Source of the DNA: Sphaerisporangium viridialbum
Lineage (GTDB): Bacteria > Actinomycetota > Actinomycetes > Streptosporangiales > Streptosporangiaceae
Assembly (NCBI RefSeq): GCF_049674955.1
Contig: NZ_CP187232.1
Location: 7,626,001 to 7,690,000 of the forward strand
Reading direction: 5' to 3'
DNA length: 64,000 nt
Both the position numbers and the translations under genes were made by a program. Below are positions 34,584-43,217 of the stretch, piece after piece (position 1 is the first letter of the stretch; every line of letters begins with the position of its first letter). The notes beneath the pieces are model-generated. The model made no database searches. It saw nothing but the letters and a program-made list of their open reading frames with translations, and was not told the origin of the DNA.

Positions 34584-35414
34584 ATGCGGGACTACGGACG
34601 GGACGTGCTGGCCGGAGACTGGCGGAGGCCGCTACGCGGGAAGATCCTGCAGGTCCCCGCCGAGCCCGACCTCGTGGTGGAGGACGCGGAGGGCGGCTTC
34701 TGCGGGGCCGTGGTGGCCTGCGACAAGGAGGCCGTCACGCTGGAGGACCGCTTCGGGCGGCGGCGGGTGTTCCCGCTCACGCCCGCCGCGTTCCTCCTCG
34801 ACGGCAAGCCGGTGACGCTCGTGCGCCCTGCCCCGGCGGCGGCGAAGGGCCCGGCACGCAGCGCGTCCGGCTCGATCGCCGTCGGCGGGCTGCGGGCGCG
34901 TGTCGCGCGCGAGAGCCGCATCTACGTCGAGGGCGTGCACGACGCGTCCCTGGTGGAGAAGATCTGGGGCCATGACCTGCGCGTGGAGGGCGTCGTCGTC
35001 GAGTACCTCGAAGGCGTCGACGATCTCCCTGCGATCGTGGAGGAGTTCGGGCCCGGCCCTGGGCGTCGGCTCGGGGTGCTCGTCGACCACCTGGTCCCCG
35101 GGTCCAAGGAGAGCCGTATCGCGGCCCAGGTGTCCTCACCGGAGGTGCTCATCGTCGGGCACCCCTTCGTGGACATCTGGCAGGCGGTGAAGCCCTCCGC
35201 CGTGGGCATCCGCGCCTGGCCCGCCGTCCCGCGCGGGGTGCCGTGGAAGGAGGGCGTGATCGACGCCCTCGGCTGGCGGCTTGAGCCGGCGGACGCCTGG
35301 CGGCGCATCCTCGGCTCCGTCCACACGTTCACCGATCTGGAGCCGGAGCTCCTGGGCCGCGTGGAGAAGCTGATCGACTTCGTGACGACCGAGGAGACCG
35401 AGGAACAGACATGA
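34584..35414 (+). CDS. DUF3097 family protein
   Basis: 276-residue cytoplasmic protein of the actinobacterial DUF3097 family, recognised from YGRDVLAGDWRRP, VPAEPDLVVEDAEGGFCGAVV, TLEDRFGRRRVFPL and the later RIYVEGVHDASLVEKIWG and GHPFVDIWQAVKP blocks. YVEGVHDASLVEKIWG resembles the start of a Toprim domain, suggesting nucleic-acid work, but this is not established. It commonly neighbours hemW. Its stop overlaps the next start (ATGA). The ATG at 34584 was chosen because the family begins MRDYG or similar. Confidence 0.88.
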   Translation: MRDYGRDVLAGDWRRPLRGKILQVPAEPDLVVEDAEGGFCGAVVACDKEAVTLEDRFGRRRVFPLTPAAFLLDGKPVTLVRPAPAAAKGPARSASGSIAVGGLRARVARESRIYVEGVHDASLVEKIWGHDLRVEGVVVEYLEGVDDLPAIVEEFGPGPGRRLGVLVDHLVPGSKESRIAAQVSSPEVLIVGHPFVDIWQAVKPSAVGIRAWPAVPRGVPWKEGVIDALGWRLEPADAWRRILGSVHTFTDLEPELLGRVEKLIDFVTTEETEEQT

Positions 35415-36073
35415 GCGAGACCCCACAGGACCGCCGCCCCGACGACGTCCCACGTGACCGGCAGCCCGAGTACGAGCAGCCGCAGTACGGACGGCAGGAG
35501 TACGAACAGCAGGGCCACGGGGCACCGGGCCACGGACAGCAGGGGTACGGACAGCCCGGCCACGGACAGCCTGGAAACGAGCAGTCCGGGTACGGCCAGC
35601 CTGGGTACGGGCCAGCTGGTCATGGGCAGCCTGGATACGGGCAATCCGGGTACGGCCAGCCTGGGTACGGGCAAGCGGGGTACGGGCAGCCGGGGTATGG
35701 GCAGGTGCCCTTCAGGGGGCAGCCGCATGTGCCGGGGAGGTACGGGCCGCGCCCGGGGTCCGACGACACGACGATGTCGATGCTGGCCCACCTGCTCGGT
35801 CTGCTCACCTCGTTCATGGGCCCGCTGATCTTGTACCTGGTCAAGAAGGACGAGGCGCCCTACGTCCGCGACCAGTCGGCCGAGGCGCTCAACTTCCAGC
35901 TCACGCTGATGATCGCCTACGCGGTGTGCTTCGTGCTGGCCTTCGTCCTCATCGGCGTCCTGCTGATGTTCATCCTGTGGATCGGCTCGCTGATCGTGAT
36001 GATCATGGCGGCCGTGGCGGCGAACCGCGGCGAGAACTACCGCTACCCGATGACCATCCGCTTCGTCAGCTGA
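35411..36073 (+). CDS. DUF4870-type membrane protein with GYGQP repeats
   Basis: 220 residues. The first ~110 are a hydrophilic repeat region with about ten GYGQP / GHGQP pentapeptide units, encoded by 15-24-bp near-repeats at about 35520-35705. The rest matches DUF4870 (Tic20-like): MLAHLLGLLTSFMGPLILYLVKKDEAPYVRDQSAEALNFQ and two further hydrophobic helices. Function unknown. It is translationally coupled to DUF3097 by a 4-base overlap. Confidence 0.86.
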   Translation: MSETPQDRRPDDVPRDRQPEYEQPQYGRQEYEQQGHGAPGHGQQGYGQPGHGQPGNEQSGYGQPGYGPAGHGQPGYGQSGYGQPGYGQAGYGQPGYGQVPFRGQPHVPGRYGPRPGSDDTTMSMLAHLLGLLTSFMGPLILYLVKKDEAPYVRDQSAEALNFQLTLMIAYAVCFVLAFVLIGVLLMFILWIGSLIVMIMAAVAANRGENYRYPMTIRFVS

Positions 36074-36157
36074 CCGATGCCGGCAAGCTGACAGGGACGC
36101 GCCCGCCCGAACCCCGGCGGGCCGCGTGAGCCGGGGACCGTGACAGCTCAACCACAC

Positions 36158-36321
36158 GGCTCAGGTCCACCACAGGGCTCAGGTTCACCACATGAATGGC
36201 TCAGATCGACCACGGAGCCCAAGTCGACCACGGGCTGCAGATCGACCACGGGGCGCAGATCGACCACATGGCTCAGGTCAGGTCGGCCGCCTGAGCAAGG
36301 GGCTCAGGTCAGGTCGCGTAC
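36158..36321. repeat. 18-bp tandem repeat ending in the hemW stop codon
   Basis: About seven imperfect 18-bp units of the form GGCTCAGATCGACCAC, starting near 36158, plus a final unit that contains the last hemW codons and its stop (minus-strand CTGACCTGAGCC). One unit carries a 4-base insertion. Confidence 0.88.
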
Positions 36322-37521
36322 CAGGGCGTCCGCGAGGAGCCGCCCCCTGAGCGTGAGCACCGCGAGGCCCCTCCTGAAGGCGCCGGGCTCCAGCAGCCCG
36401 TCTCCGAGGGCCCGGGCGACGGCCGTACGTGCGTCCGGGCCGATCTCCGCGAGCGGGAACCCCGAGTCGAGCCGCAGCTCCAGCATCAGCCGCTCAACGT
36501 GCCGGTCCGCCTCGGACACCACCTCGCGCGCGTGCGCGGGCGAGGACCGGACGGCCAGGCGGGACGCGTAGGCCGCCGGATGCTTGACATTCCACCAGCG
36601 GGTGCCGCCCACGTGGCCGTGCGCGCCCGGGCCCACGCCCCACCAGTCGCCGCCGGTCCAGTAGAGCAGGTTGTGGCGGCACCGGGCCTCCTCGGAGGTG
36701 GCCCAGTTGGACACCTCGTACCAGGAGAACCCGGCCTCCGAGAGCATTGTGTCGGCGATGACGTACCTGTCGGCGGCCACGTCGTCGTCGGGCATGGGCA
36801 GCTCGCCCCTGCGGATCCGCGCCGCCAGCCGGGTGCCCTCCTCGACGATCAGTGAGTAGGCCGACACGTGGTCGGGGCCCGCCTCGATCGCCGCCGCGAG
36901 CGAGGCCCGCCAGTCGTCGTCGCTCTCCCCCGGCGTGCTGTAGATCAGGTCCAGGTTGACGTGCTCGAACCCCGCGTCGTGCGCCTCTCTTACGGCCTGC
37001 GCCGGGCGGCCGGAGGTGTGCCGCCGGTCGAGCACGGCCAGCACGTGGTCCCTCGCGCTCTGCATGCCGAAGCTGACGCGGTTGAACCCGCCGGCCCGCA
37101 ACCCTTCGAGGTAGGCGGGGTCGACGGACTCGGGGTTGGCCTCGGTGGTGACCTCGGCGCCCGGGGCCAGCCCGAACTCCTGGTCCACCGCCCGCAGGAT
37201 CTTCACCAGATCACCGGCGGGCAGCAGGGTCGGCGTGCCCCCGCCGAAGAACACCGTCTCGACGGGCAGCTCGGCGTCCCCGAGCACCCTGCGCGCCAGC
37301 CGTACCTCCTCGATGGCCGTGTCGGCGTAGTCGGCGCGGGAGGCGCCGGGGCCCAGCTCGGTGGCGGTGTAGGTGTTGAAGTCGCAGTATCCGCAGCGGG
37401 TCACGCAGAACGGCACATGGACATAGAAGCCGAACGGCCGCGTGCCGAGGCCCTCATGGGCGCTCGCGGGCAGCTCGCCCGACGCGGGAACGGCATCGCC
37501 GTCGAGAAGTACGGAAGGCAC
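36304..37521 (-). CDS. hemW: Radical SAM haem chaperone HemW
   Basis: 405-residue radical SAM protein (formerly HemN-like), thought to deliver haem to proteins. Cluster motif CVTRCGYCDF (CxxxCxxC) near residue 40, FFGGGTPTLLP, TTEANPESV, FGMQS and the HemN_C end with HNLLYWTGGDWWGVGPGAHGH. The GTG start at 37521 has GGGAG unusually close. It is next to lepA, as in most actinobacteria. Confidence 0.95.
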   Translation of the reverse strand: MPSVLLDGDAVPASGELPASAHEGLGTRPFGFYVHVPFCVTRCGYCDFNTYTATELGPGASRADYADTAIEEVRLARRVLGDAELPVETVFFGGGTPTLLPAGDLVKILRAVDQEFGLAPGAEVTTEANPESVDPAYLEGLRAGGFNRVSFGMQSARDHVLAVLDRRHTSGRPAQAVREAHDAGFEHVNLDLIYSTPGESDDDWRASLAAAIEAGPDHVSAYSLIVEEGTRLAARIRRGELPMPDDDVAADRYVIADTMLSEAGFSWYEVSNWATSEEARCRHNLLYWTGGDWWGVGPGAHGHVGGTRWWNVKHPAAYASRLAVRSSPAHAREVVSEADRHVERLMLELRLDSGFPLAEIGPDARTAVARALGDGLLEPGAFRRGLAVLTLRGRLLADALVRDLT

Positions 37522-37725
37522 GCTCCCAGTCTGCCGCCCGAGGCACGGTGCCCCCGCCACCCTGTGGATAACCCGCCGTATGACGGCGCCGACCACGCCG
37601 GTCGTTCCGGCGCCGGAACATGAGCACAGCGGTGGCGGCCGGACAAGCAGGACAAGCAGGCGACCCGGTTCCATGAATGGTCACCGGGCGCCGTGCTCAG
37701 TGTGGTTCGCCCTGGCGGGAGAGGG

Positions 37726-39612
37726 TTACTTCTTGGCCTTGTCGGCGGCGGGGCCCTCGGTGGAGAGCGCGGCGACGAAGGCCTCCTGCGGCACCTCGAC
37801 CCGGCCCACCATCTTCATGCGCTTCTTGCCTTCCTTCTGCTTCTCCAGCAGCTTGCGCTTACGGCTGATGTCACCGCCGTAGCACTTGGCGAGAACGTCC
37901 TTGCGGATGGCGCGGATGTTCTCGCGGGCGATCACGCGGGCGCCGATGGCGGCCTGGATCGGCACCTCGAACTGCTGCCGGGGGATGAGGTCCTTGAGCT
38001 TCTTGGCCATCTCGACGCCGTACGCGTAGGCCTTCTCGCGGTGGACGATCGCGCTGAAGGCGTCGACGGCCTCGCCCTGGAGCAGGATGTCGACCTTGAC
38101 GAGGTCGGCCTCCTGCTCGCCCGAGGGCTCGTAGTCGAGCGAGGCGTACCCCCGGGTGCGCGACTTGAGCTGGTCGAAGAAGTCGAAGATGATCTCGCCG
38201 AGCGGCAGCGTGTAGCGGATCTCCACGCGGTCCTCGGAGAGGTAGTCCATGCCGAGCAGCGCCCCCCGGCGCCCCTGGCAGAGCTCCATGATCGCGCCGA
38301 TGTGGTCGGACGGGGAGAGCAGCGTCGCCTTGACCACCGGCTCGTGGATCTCGGCGATCTTGCCGGCCGGGAACTCCGAGGGGTTGGTGACGACGAGCTC
38401 CTTGCCGTCCTCCATGACCACCCGGTAGATGACGTTCGGCGCGGTGGAGATCAGCGAGAGGTTGAACTCGCGCTCCAGCCGCTCGCGCACGATCTCCATG
38501 TGGAGCAGGCCGAGGAAGCCGCAGCGGAAGCCGAACCCGAGGGCGGCGGAGGTCTCGGGCTCATAGACCAGGGCCGCGTCGTTCAGGCGCAGCTTGTCGA
38601 GGGCCTCGCGCAGCTCCGGATAGTCGTCGCCGTCGATGGGATAGAGGCCGGAGTACACCATCGGCCTCGGGTGGTCGTACCCGCCGAGCGGCTCCTCCGC
38701 CGGCCGTACGGCCGAGGTCACCGTGTCGCCGACGCGCGCCTGCCGGACGTCCTTCACACCCGTGATGAGGTAGCCCACCTCGCCGACGCCCAGGGACACG
38801 GACGGCACCGGCTCCGGCGAGATGACGCCGATCTCCAGGGTCTCGTGGGTGCCGCCGGTGGACATCATGACCGTGCGCTCGCGCTTGGAGAGCTGCCCGT
38901 CGATCACCCGGACGTAGGTGACGACGCCCCGGTAGGTGTCGTACACCGAGTCGAAGATCAGCGCCCGCGCGGGGGCGTCGGCGTCGCCGACCGGGGCGGG
39001 CACGTGCTGGACGACGTGGTCGAGCAGCTCCTTGACGCCCACTCCGGTCTTGCCGGACACCCTGAGCACGTCGGACGGGTCGCACCCGATCAGGCCGGCG
39101 AGCTCCTGGGCGTACTTGTCGGGCTGCGCGGCCGGCAGGTCGATCTTGTTGAGCACCGGGATGATGTGCAGGTCGGCGTTCATGGCCAGGTAGAGGTTGG
39201 CCAGCGTCTGCGCCTCGATGCCCTGCGCCGCGTCCACCAGGAGCACGGCGCCCTCGCAGGCCTCCAGCGACCGGGACACCTCGTAGGTGAAGTCGACGTG
39301 GCCGGGCGTGTCGATCATGTTGAGCACGTGGCCGTCCCATGGCAGCCGGACGGCCTGCGACTTGATGGTGATGCCGCGCTCGCGCTCGATGTCCATGCGG
39401 TCGAGATACTGCGCGCGCATCTGCCGGGCGTCGACCACACCGGTGAGCTGGAGCATCCGGTCGGCGAGCGTGGACTTGCCGTGGTCGATGTGCGCGATGA
39501 TGCAGAAATTGCGGATCAGCGCGGGGTCGGTCTGGCCAGGGTGGATGCGCACCGGGGTCCGTTCGGCAGGATTGACGACGATCAGAAGGCTGTCAGGGCA
39601 GCCGCTAACCAT
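37726..39612 (-). CDS. lepA: Elongation factor 4 (LepA)
   Basis: 628-residue translational GTPase that back-translocates or remodels stalled ribosomes. G1 AHIDHGKST, G2/G3 with IDTPGHVDF, G4 NKIDLP, then the EF4-specific C-terminal domain ending in a Lys-rich segment (GGDISRKRKLLEKQKEGKKRMK). The length is normal. It is divergent from rpsT with a 308-bp spacer. Confidence 0.97.
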   Translation of the reverse strand: MVSGCPDSLLIVVNPAERTPVRIHPGQTDPALIRNFCIIAHIDHGKSTLADRMLQLTGVVDARQMRAQYLDRMDIERERGITIKSQAVRLPWDGHVLNMIDTPGHVDFTYEVSRSLEACEGAVLLVDAAQGIEAQTLANLYLAMNADLHIIPVLNKIDLPAAQPDKYAQELAGLIGCDPSDVLRVSGKTGVGVKELLDHVVQHVPAPVGDADAPARALIFDSVYDTYRGVVTYVRVIDGQLSKRERTVMMSTGGTHETLEIGVISPEPVPSVSLGVGEVGYLITGVKDVRQARVGDTVTSAVRPAEEPLGGYDHPRPMVYSGLYPIDGDDYPELREALDKLRLNDAALVYEPETSAALGFGFRCGFLGLLHMEIVRERLEREFNLSLISTAPNVIYRVVMEDGKELVVTNPSEFPAGKIAEIHEPVVKATLLSPSDHIGAIMELCQGRRGALLGMDYLSEDRVEIRYTLPLGEIIFDFFDQLKSRTRGYASLDYEPSGEQEADLVKVDILLQGEAVDAFSAIVHREKAYAYGVEMAKKLKDLIPRQQFEVPIQAAIGARVIARENIRAIRKDVLAKCYGGDISRKRKLLEKQKEGKKRMKMVGRVEVPQEAFVAALSTEGPAADKAKK

Positions 39613-39920
39613 GGTGGCACGCCCGGGTGGTCACCCGGACAGCGTCACCTGGACAGCAGATCGGCGCGGCGGTCGCGCCCGCACACCGCCCGGACGAGGT
39701 GTTTCGCCTCGCCTCGCCGGCGTGCCGGTGCCGCGCTCGGAGTCCAGTTTACCGGCACCAAGACCGCCAAGCTCGCCGCTGCGCTAACATAAGGGTGCAG
39801 GGGTGTGCCGTGGCCTCCGATTTGAGCGTGGGTCCGGCATGTTGGTACCCTGTTCAACTGCGTGTGGCGCGCCCTCTCTGCCCGCGCGCCCCATCCACCG
39901 ACTTTCACCGAGGCTTCTTC
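39613..39920. promoter_or_regulatory. lepA / rpsT divergent region with a likely rpsT promoter
   Basis: A plausible housekeeping promoter for rpsT: TTGAGC at 39822-39827 and TACCCT at 39846-39851, 18-base spacer, about 70 bases before the start. The lepA-proximal part shows nothing I can assign. Confidence 0.5.
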
Positions 39921-40193
39921 GTGGCGAACATCAAGTCCCAGATCAAGCGCAACCGGCAGAACGAAAAGGCCCGGCTGCGTAACAAGGCCGTCAAGTCGTC
40001 CCTGAAGACGGCGGTTCGCAAGTTCCGCGAGGCCGCCGAGCAGGGCAACGTGGATGAGGCGGCCGTTCTCATGCGCGCCGCCTCGCGTCAGCTCGACAAG
40101 GCTGTCAGCAAGGGCGTCATCCACAAGAACCAGGCGGCGAACCGCAAGTCGGCGATCGCCAAGCGCGTCGCCAACCTCGAGCCCGCCAAGTAG
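39921..40193 (+). CDS. rpsT: 30S ribosomal protein S20
   Basis: 90 residues, Lys/Arg-rich, three-helix S20 protein that binds 16S rRNA. Begins VANIKSQIKRNRQNEKARLRN, the family signature, and ends VANLEPAK. GTG start with GAGG just upstream. Followed by a hairpin terminator. Confidence 0.98.
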   Translation: MANIKSQIKRNRQNEKARLRNKAVKSSLKTAVRKFREAAEQGNVDEAAVLMRAASRQLDKAVSKGVIHKNQAANRKSAIAKRVANLEPAK

Positions 40194-40208
40194 GCTCAGG
40201 CATCCCAC

Positions 40209-40240
40209 AACGCCGTGTCCCCCGCGGACGCGGCGTTTTG
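40209..40240 (+). terminator. rpsT terminator
   Basis: Stem AACGCCG-T-GTCC / GGAC-G-CGGCGTT around a CCCGC loop, then TTT. Placed 16 bases after the rpsT stop. The following 250 bases to the ABC cassette hold no gene; they include a short AT-richer stretch at 40360-40400. Confidence 0.75.
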
Positions 40241-40487
40241 GCATGCCTTGACCCTTCTTGACCCCGCCCGGCTCGGGATCCGCACCGATGTCGTCAGAGG
40301 CGGACCTCCGTCCTGGTACGAGCCCTTGCGTCCACGCGAGGGTTTCAGGAAATGTCCCGATTTCAATATCACACGATAATTTCCTCCGGATACCGGATGT
40401 ATCACCGTGACGCCCGCGCTCTCTCTCCTCGTCCAAAGCCCTAACTAGGGTGTGCGAAACGGGGAACAGGGCAGCGGAAGGCGGGTC

Positions 40488-43174
40488 ATGCGGGGGCGGA
40501 CACCTCTGGTGCTGCGGCGTGCGTTCAGCGAGCCACTGCTGCTCTTCGCCGCCTTCGGCTCGATCCTCCTCGCGACCACGACGCTGGTGGCGCTCACCAT
40601 GTACGCCTCCACGGTCGCCGGCGCCGGCGTACGGCGTGCCATGGAGACGGCCTCGACCCGGACCACCGCGACGACGATCAGCGCGCCCGTCCAGCGGGAC
40701 ACCTTCGCCGCCACGGAGAAGGCCGTACGCACCCGGCTGGGCGCCCTCGGGGCGAGCGACGGCCACGGGCCCGTACCGCTGGACGTCACCCTCAGCGCCC
40801 GCTCCGACTCCTACGCCCTGCCTGGACAGGAAGGGCTCAAGCACCCCGAGCTCACCCGGTTCGCGACGTACGACGGGCTGGAGCGTCAGGGACGGCTGCT
40901 GGAGGGCGCGTGGCCGAGGCCCGCGCCGCAGGGCGTCATCGAGGTCGCGATCTCCCAGCTGGCCGCCCAGTCGATGAACCTCAAGGCCGGCGACGAGTTC
41001 GGCATCGAGGGCCGCCTCGACCACAAGACCGTCCGCGCGAGGCTCACGGGCGTCTTCCAGCTCGCCGACCCGTACGCCGACCGCTGGAGCGGCGAGGAAC
41101 TGCTGCGCAGGGGCGTCGAGCGCGGCGGCTACACGACTCCCAGGGGCTGCTGCAGCGGGCGGGCGGCGACGTGGCGCTCCTGGTGGTGGCGGCGCTGGCG
41201 ATCTGGCAGCTCCAGCACTACGGCGCTCCGGTCACCGCCACGGCGGGCGGCGATCTCGGCATCGACCCGCTGATCGTCACCGGCCCGGCGCTGGCGCTGC
41301 TCTGCGGCGGCATGCTCGGCCTGCGGCTGGTGCCGCGCGTCTCGCGGATCGTCGAGCGGTTCACCTCACGGCGTCCGAGCCTCGCGCCCGCGCTGGGCGC
41401 CTGGCAGGTGAGCCGCCGCCCGATGCGCTACTCCGGGCCCGCCCTGCTGCTCACCATGGCCGTGGCCATCGGCGTGGTCTCCATGGCGACCTCGGCGACC
41501 TGGCGCACCTCGCAGGTCGACCAGGCCAGGCACCAGGCGGGTGCCGACCTGCGCGTGTCAGGACCGGTGGAGGCGCCCGAGCTCGGCCCGCTCGGCAAGG
41601 GCGCCACCTTCGCGGCCCTACCGGGGATCACCGAGGTCAACCCGGTGTACCGGGGCACGGCGACCTTCTCGGACGGGGCCGGAACGCTTCTCGCCGCCGA
41701 CACGGCCAAGCTGGGCCCGATGCTGATGCTGCGGCCCGACCTCGCCGGCCATCCGGTGACCACCCTGGCCGCGCGGCTCGCCGCCGGAAGGCCCGGCGCT
41801 CCCGTCGTCCCCCTGCCTGGCACGCCGAAGAAGCTCACCCTGGATCTGCGGCTCCGCCTCGACCAGCCGTCCCTGAGCGCCGCTTACGCCGACCTGAGCG
41901 TGCGGATGGTGATCGTCGACGCCCTGGGAGTGCAGTGGAAGGTCGCCCTTGGGCCGCTGGTCGCCGACGGGAAGCCGCATCAGGTCGCGGTGGACCTGTC
42001 CGCGCTCGCGGGGAGGTCGGGAAAGCTGAGCTACCCGCTCGGCATCAGGGGGTTCTCCGTCGGGGTGCCGATACCCGCCACGGGCACGGGCCTTGAGCTG
42101 GTGGCCGAGGCGGTCAGGACCGACACCGGCGCCGAGGTGACCATGCCCGGCGGCGTGCGATGGGGGCACATCGCCCGGGGAATCACGCACATCCCCGGCG
42201 AGCAGGTCACCACCGGCCCCGCCCTGTTCACCCTGACCGTCCCCGCGCCGAAGCCCTCAGAGGACCCGATCGCCCTGGAGGACGTCGCCGTGCTCGCCGC
42301 GTCCGCCGGAGTCCCGAACGCCGACCTGTTCACACAGGCGGACGGGCCCTCCGATGGCACGGAGCCCGCGAAGGCGGCGATCTTCAGGCCGCTGCCCGTG
42401 GTGATCACCTCGGACATCGCGGCACGGGAGAAGCTCCCCGAAGGCGGGAGCGGCGTGCTGACGCTGGACGGCGATCCGATCAGGGTCACCGTCGCCGGAG
42501 TCGTCCAGGCCATGCCGGGGACCCCGGCCGGGACCGCGGCCGTACTCGCCGACCTGCCCAGCCTGCAGGCGCAGGACATCGCCTCGGCCCGTGACCCGCG
42601 CGTCGCCGGAGAATGGTGGATGTCCACGCGGGACGGCGACACGGCGGCGGCGGTCACCGCGCTGGCCACCCACATCGAGTGGGACCAGGCCGTGGTGGAC
42701 CTCGGCTCGCTGACCCGGCGGTTCAGGGACGACCCGCTCGCCAGCGGGCTCCAGGGAGCGCTCATCCTCGGCTTCGCCGCGGCGCTGGTCTTCGCGGTGC
42801 TCGGCTTCCTGGTCAACGCGGCCGTGGCGGCGCGGGAGCGGGTCGCGGAGTTCGCGATCCTGCGCGCCCTCGGGGTGAGCTTCCGCCAGATCTTCGGCCT
42901 GCTCGCCGTCGAGCAGGCGTTCCTGATCGGGCTCTCACTGGTCGGCGGCACGCTGCTGGCCGTCGGGGTCGCGTCGCTGGTCGTCCCGCACATCGTCCTG
43001 ACCGGCCAGGCGGCCTCGGTGACCCCGGCCGTGCTGCTCGACGTCCCCTGGCCCGCCACGCTCGGGATGCTGGCGGGGATCACGGCGCTGCTGTTCGCCA
43101 TCATCGCCGGCCTCACCCGCTCGCTCCGCCGTCAGGGCCTCGGCCGCGCCCTGCGCATCGGGGACGACCGATGA
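40488..43174 (+). pseudogene. FtsX-type ABC transporter permease, broken by an internal out-of-frame deletion
   Basis: The first part (ATG at 40488, with GGAAGG upstream) encodes the first membrane segment and about 200 residues of the outside domain in one frame, up to GGYTT near 41137. Homology resumes in another frame at GLLQRAGGDVALLVVAALA near 41139 and runs to the stop at 43172-43174. Compared with the intact neighbour at 43218, the rest of the outside domain and membrane segments 2-4 are missing, so about 200-250 residues are lost as well as the frame. The second part keeps the long second outside domain and the last three membrane segments. A functional product is unlikely unless the assembly is wrong here. 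Confidence 0.82.
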
Positions 43175-43217
43175 GCCGCACCGGCCGAGGCGGGCCGGCC
43201 CGCACCGGGGAGGACCG

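Noticed and set aside
37693..39792. 699-codon plus-strand open frame over lepA
   Set aside because: Shadow of lepA, which is unmistakable on the minus strand.
41130..41150. Programmed ribosomal frameshift in the permease gene
   Set aside because: A large part of the expected protein, including three membrane segments, is missing at the same point, which a frameshift cannot restore.
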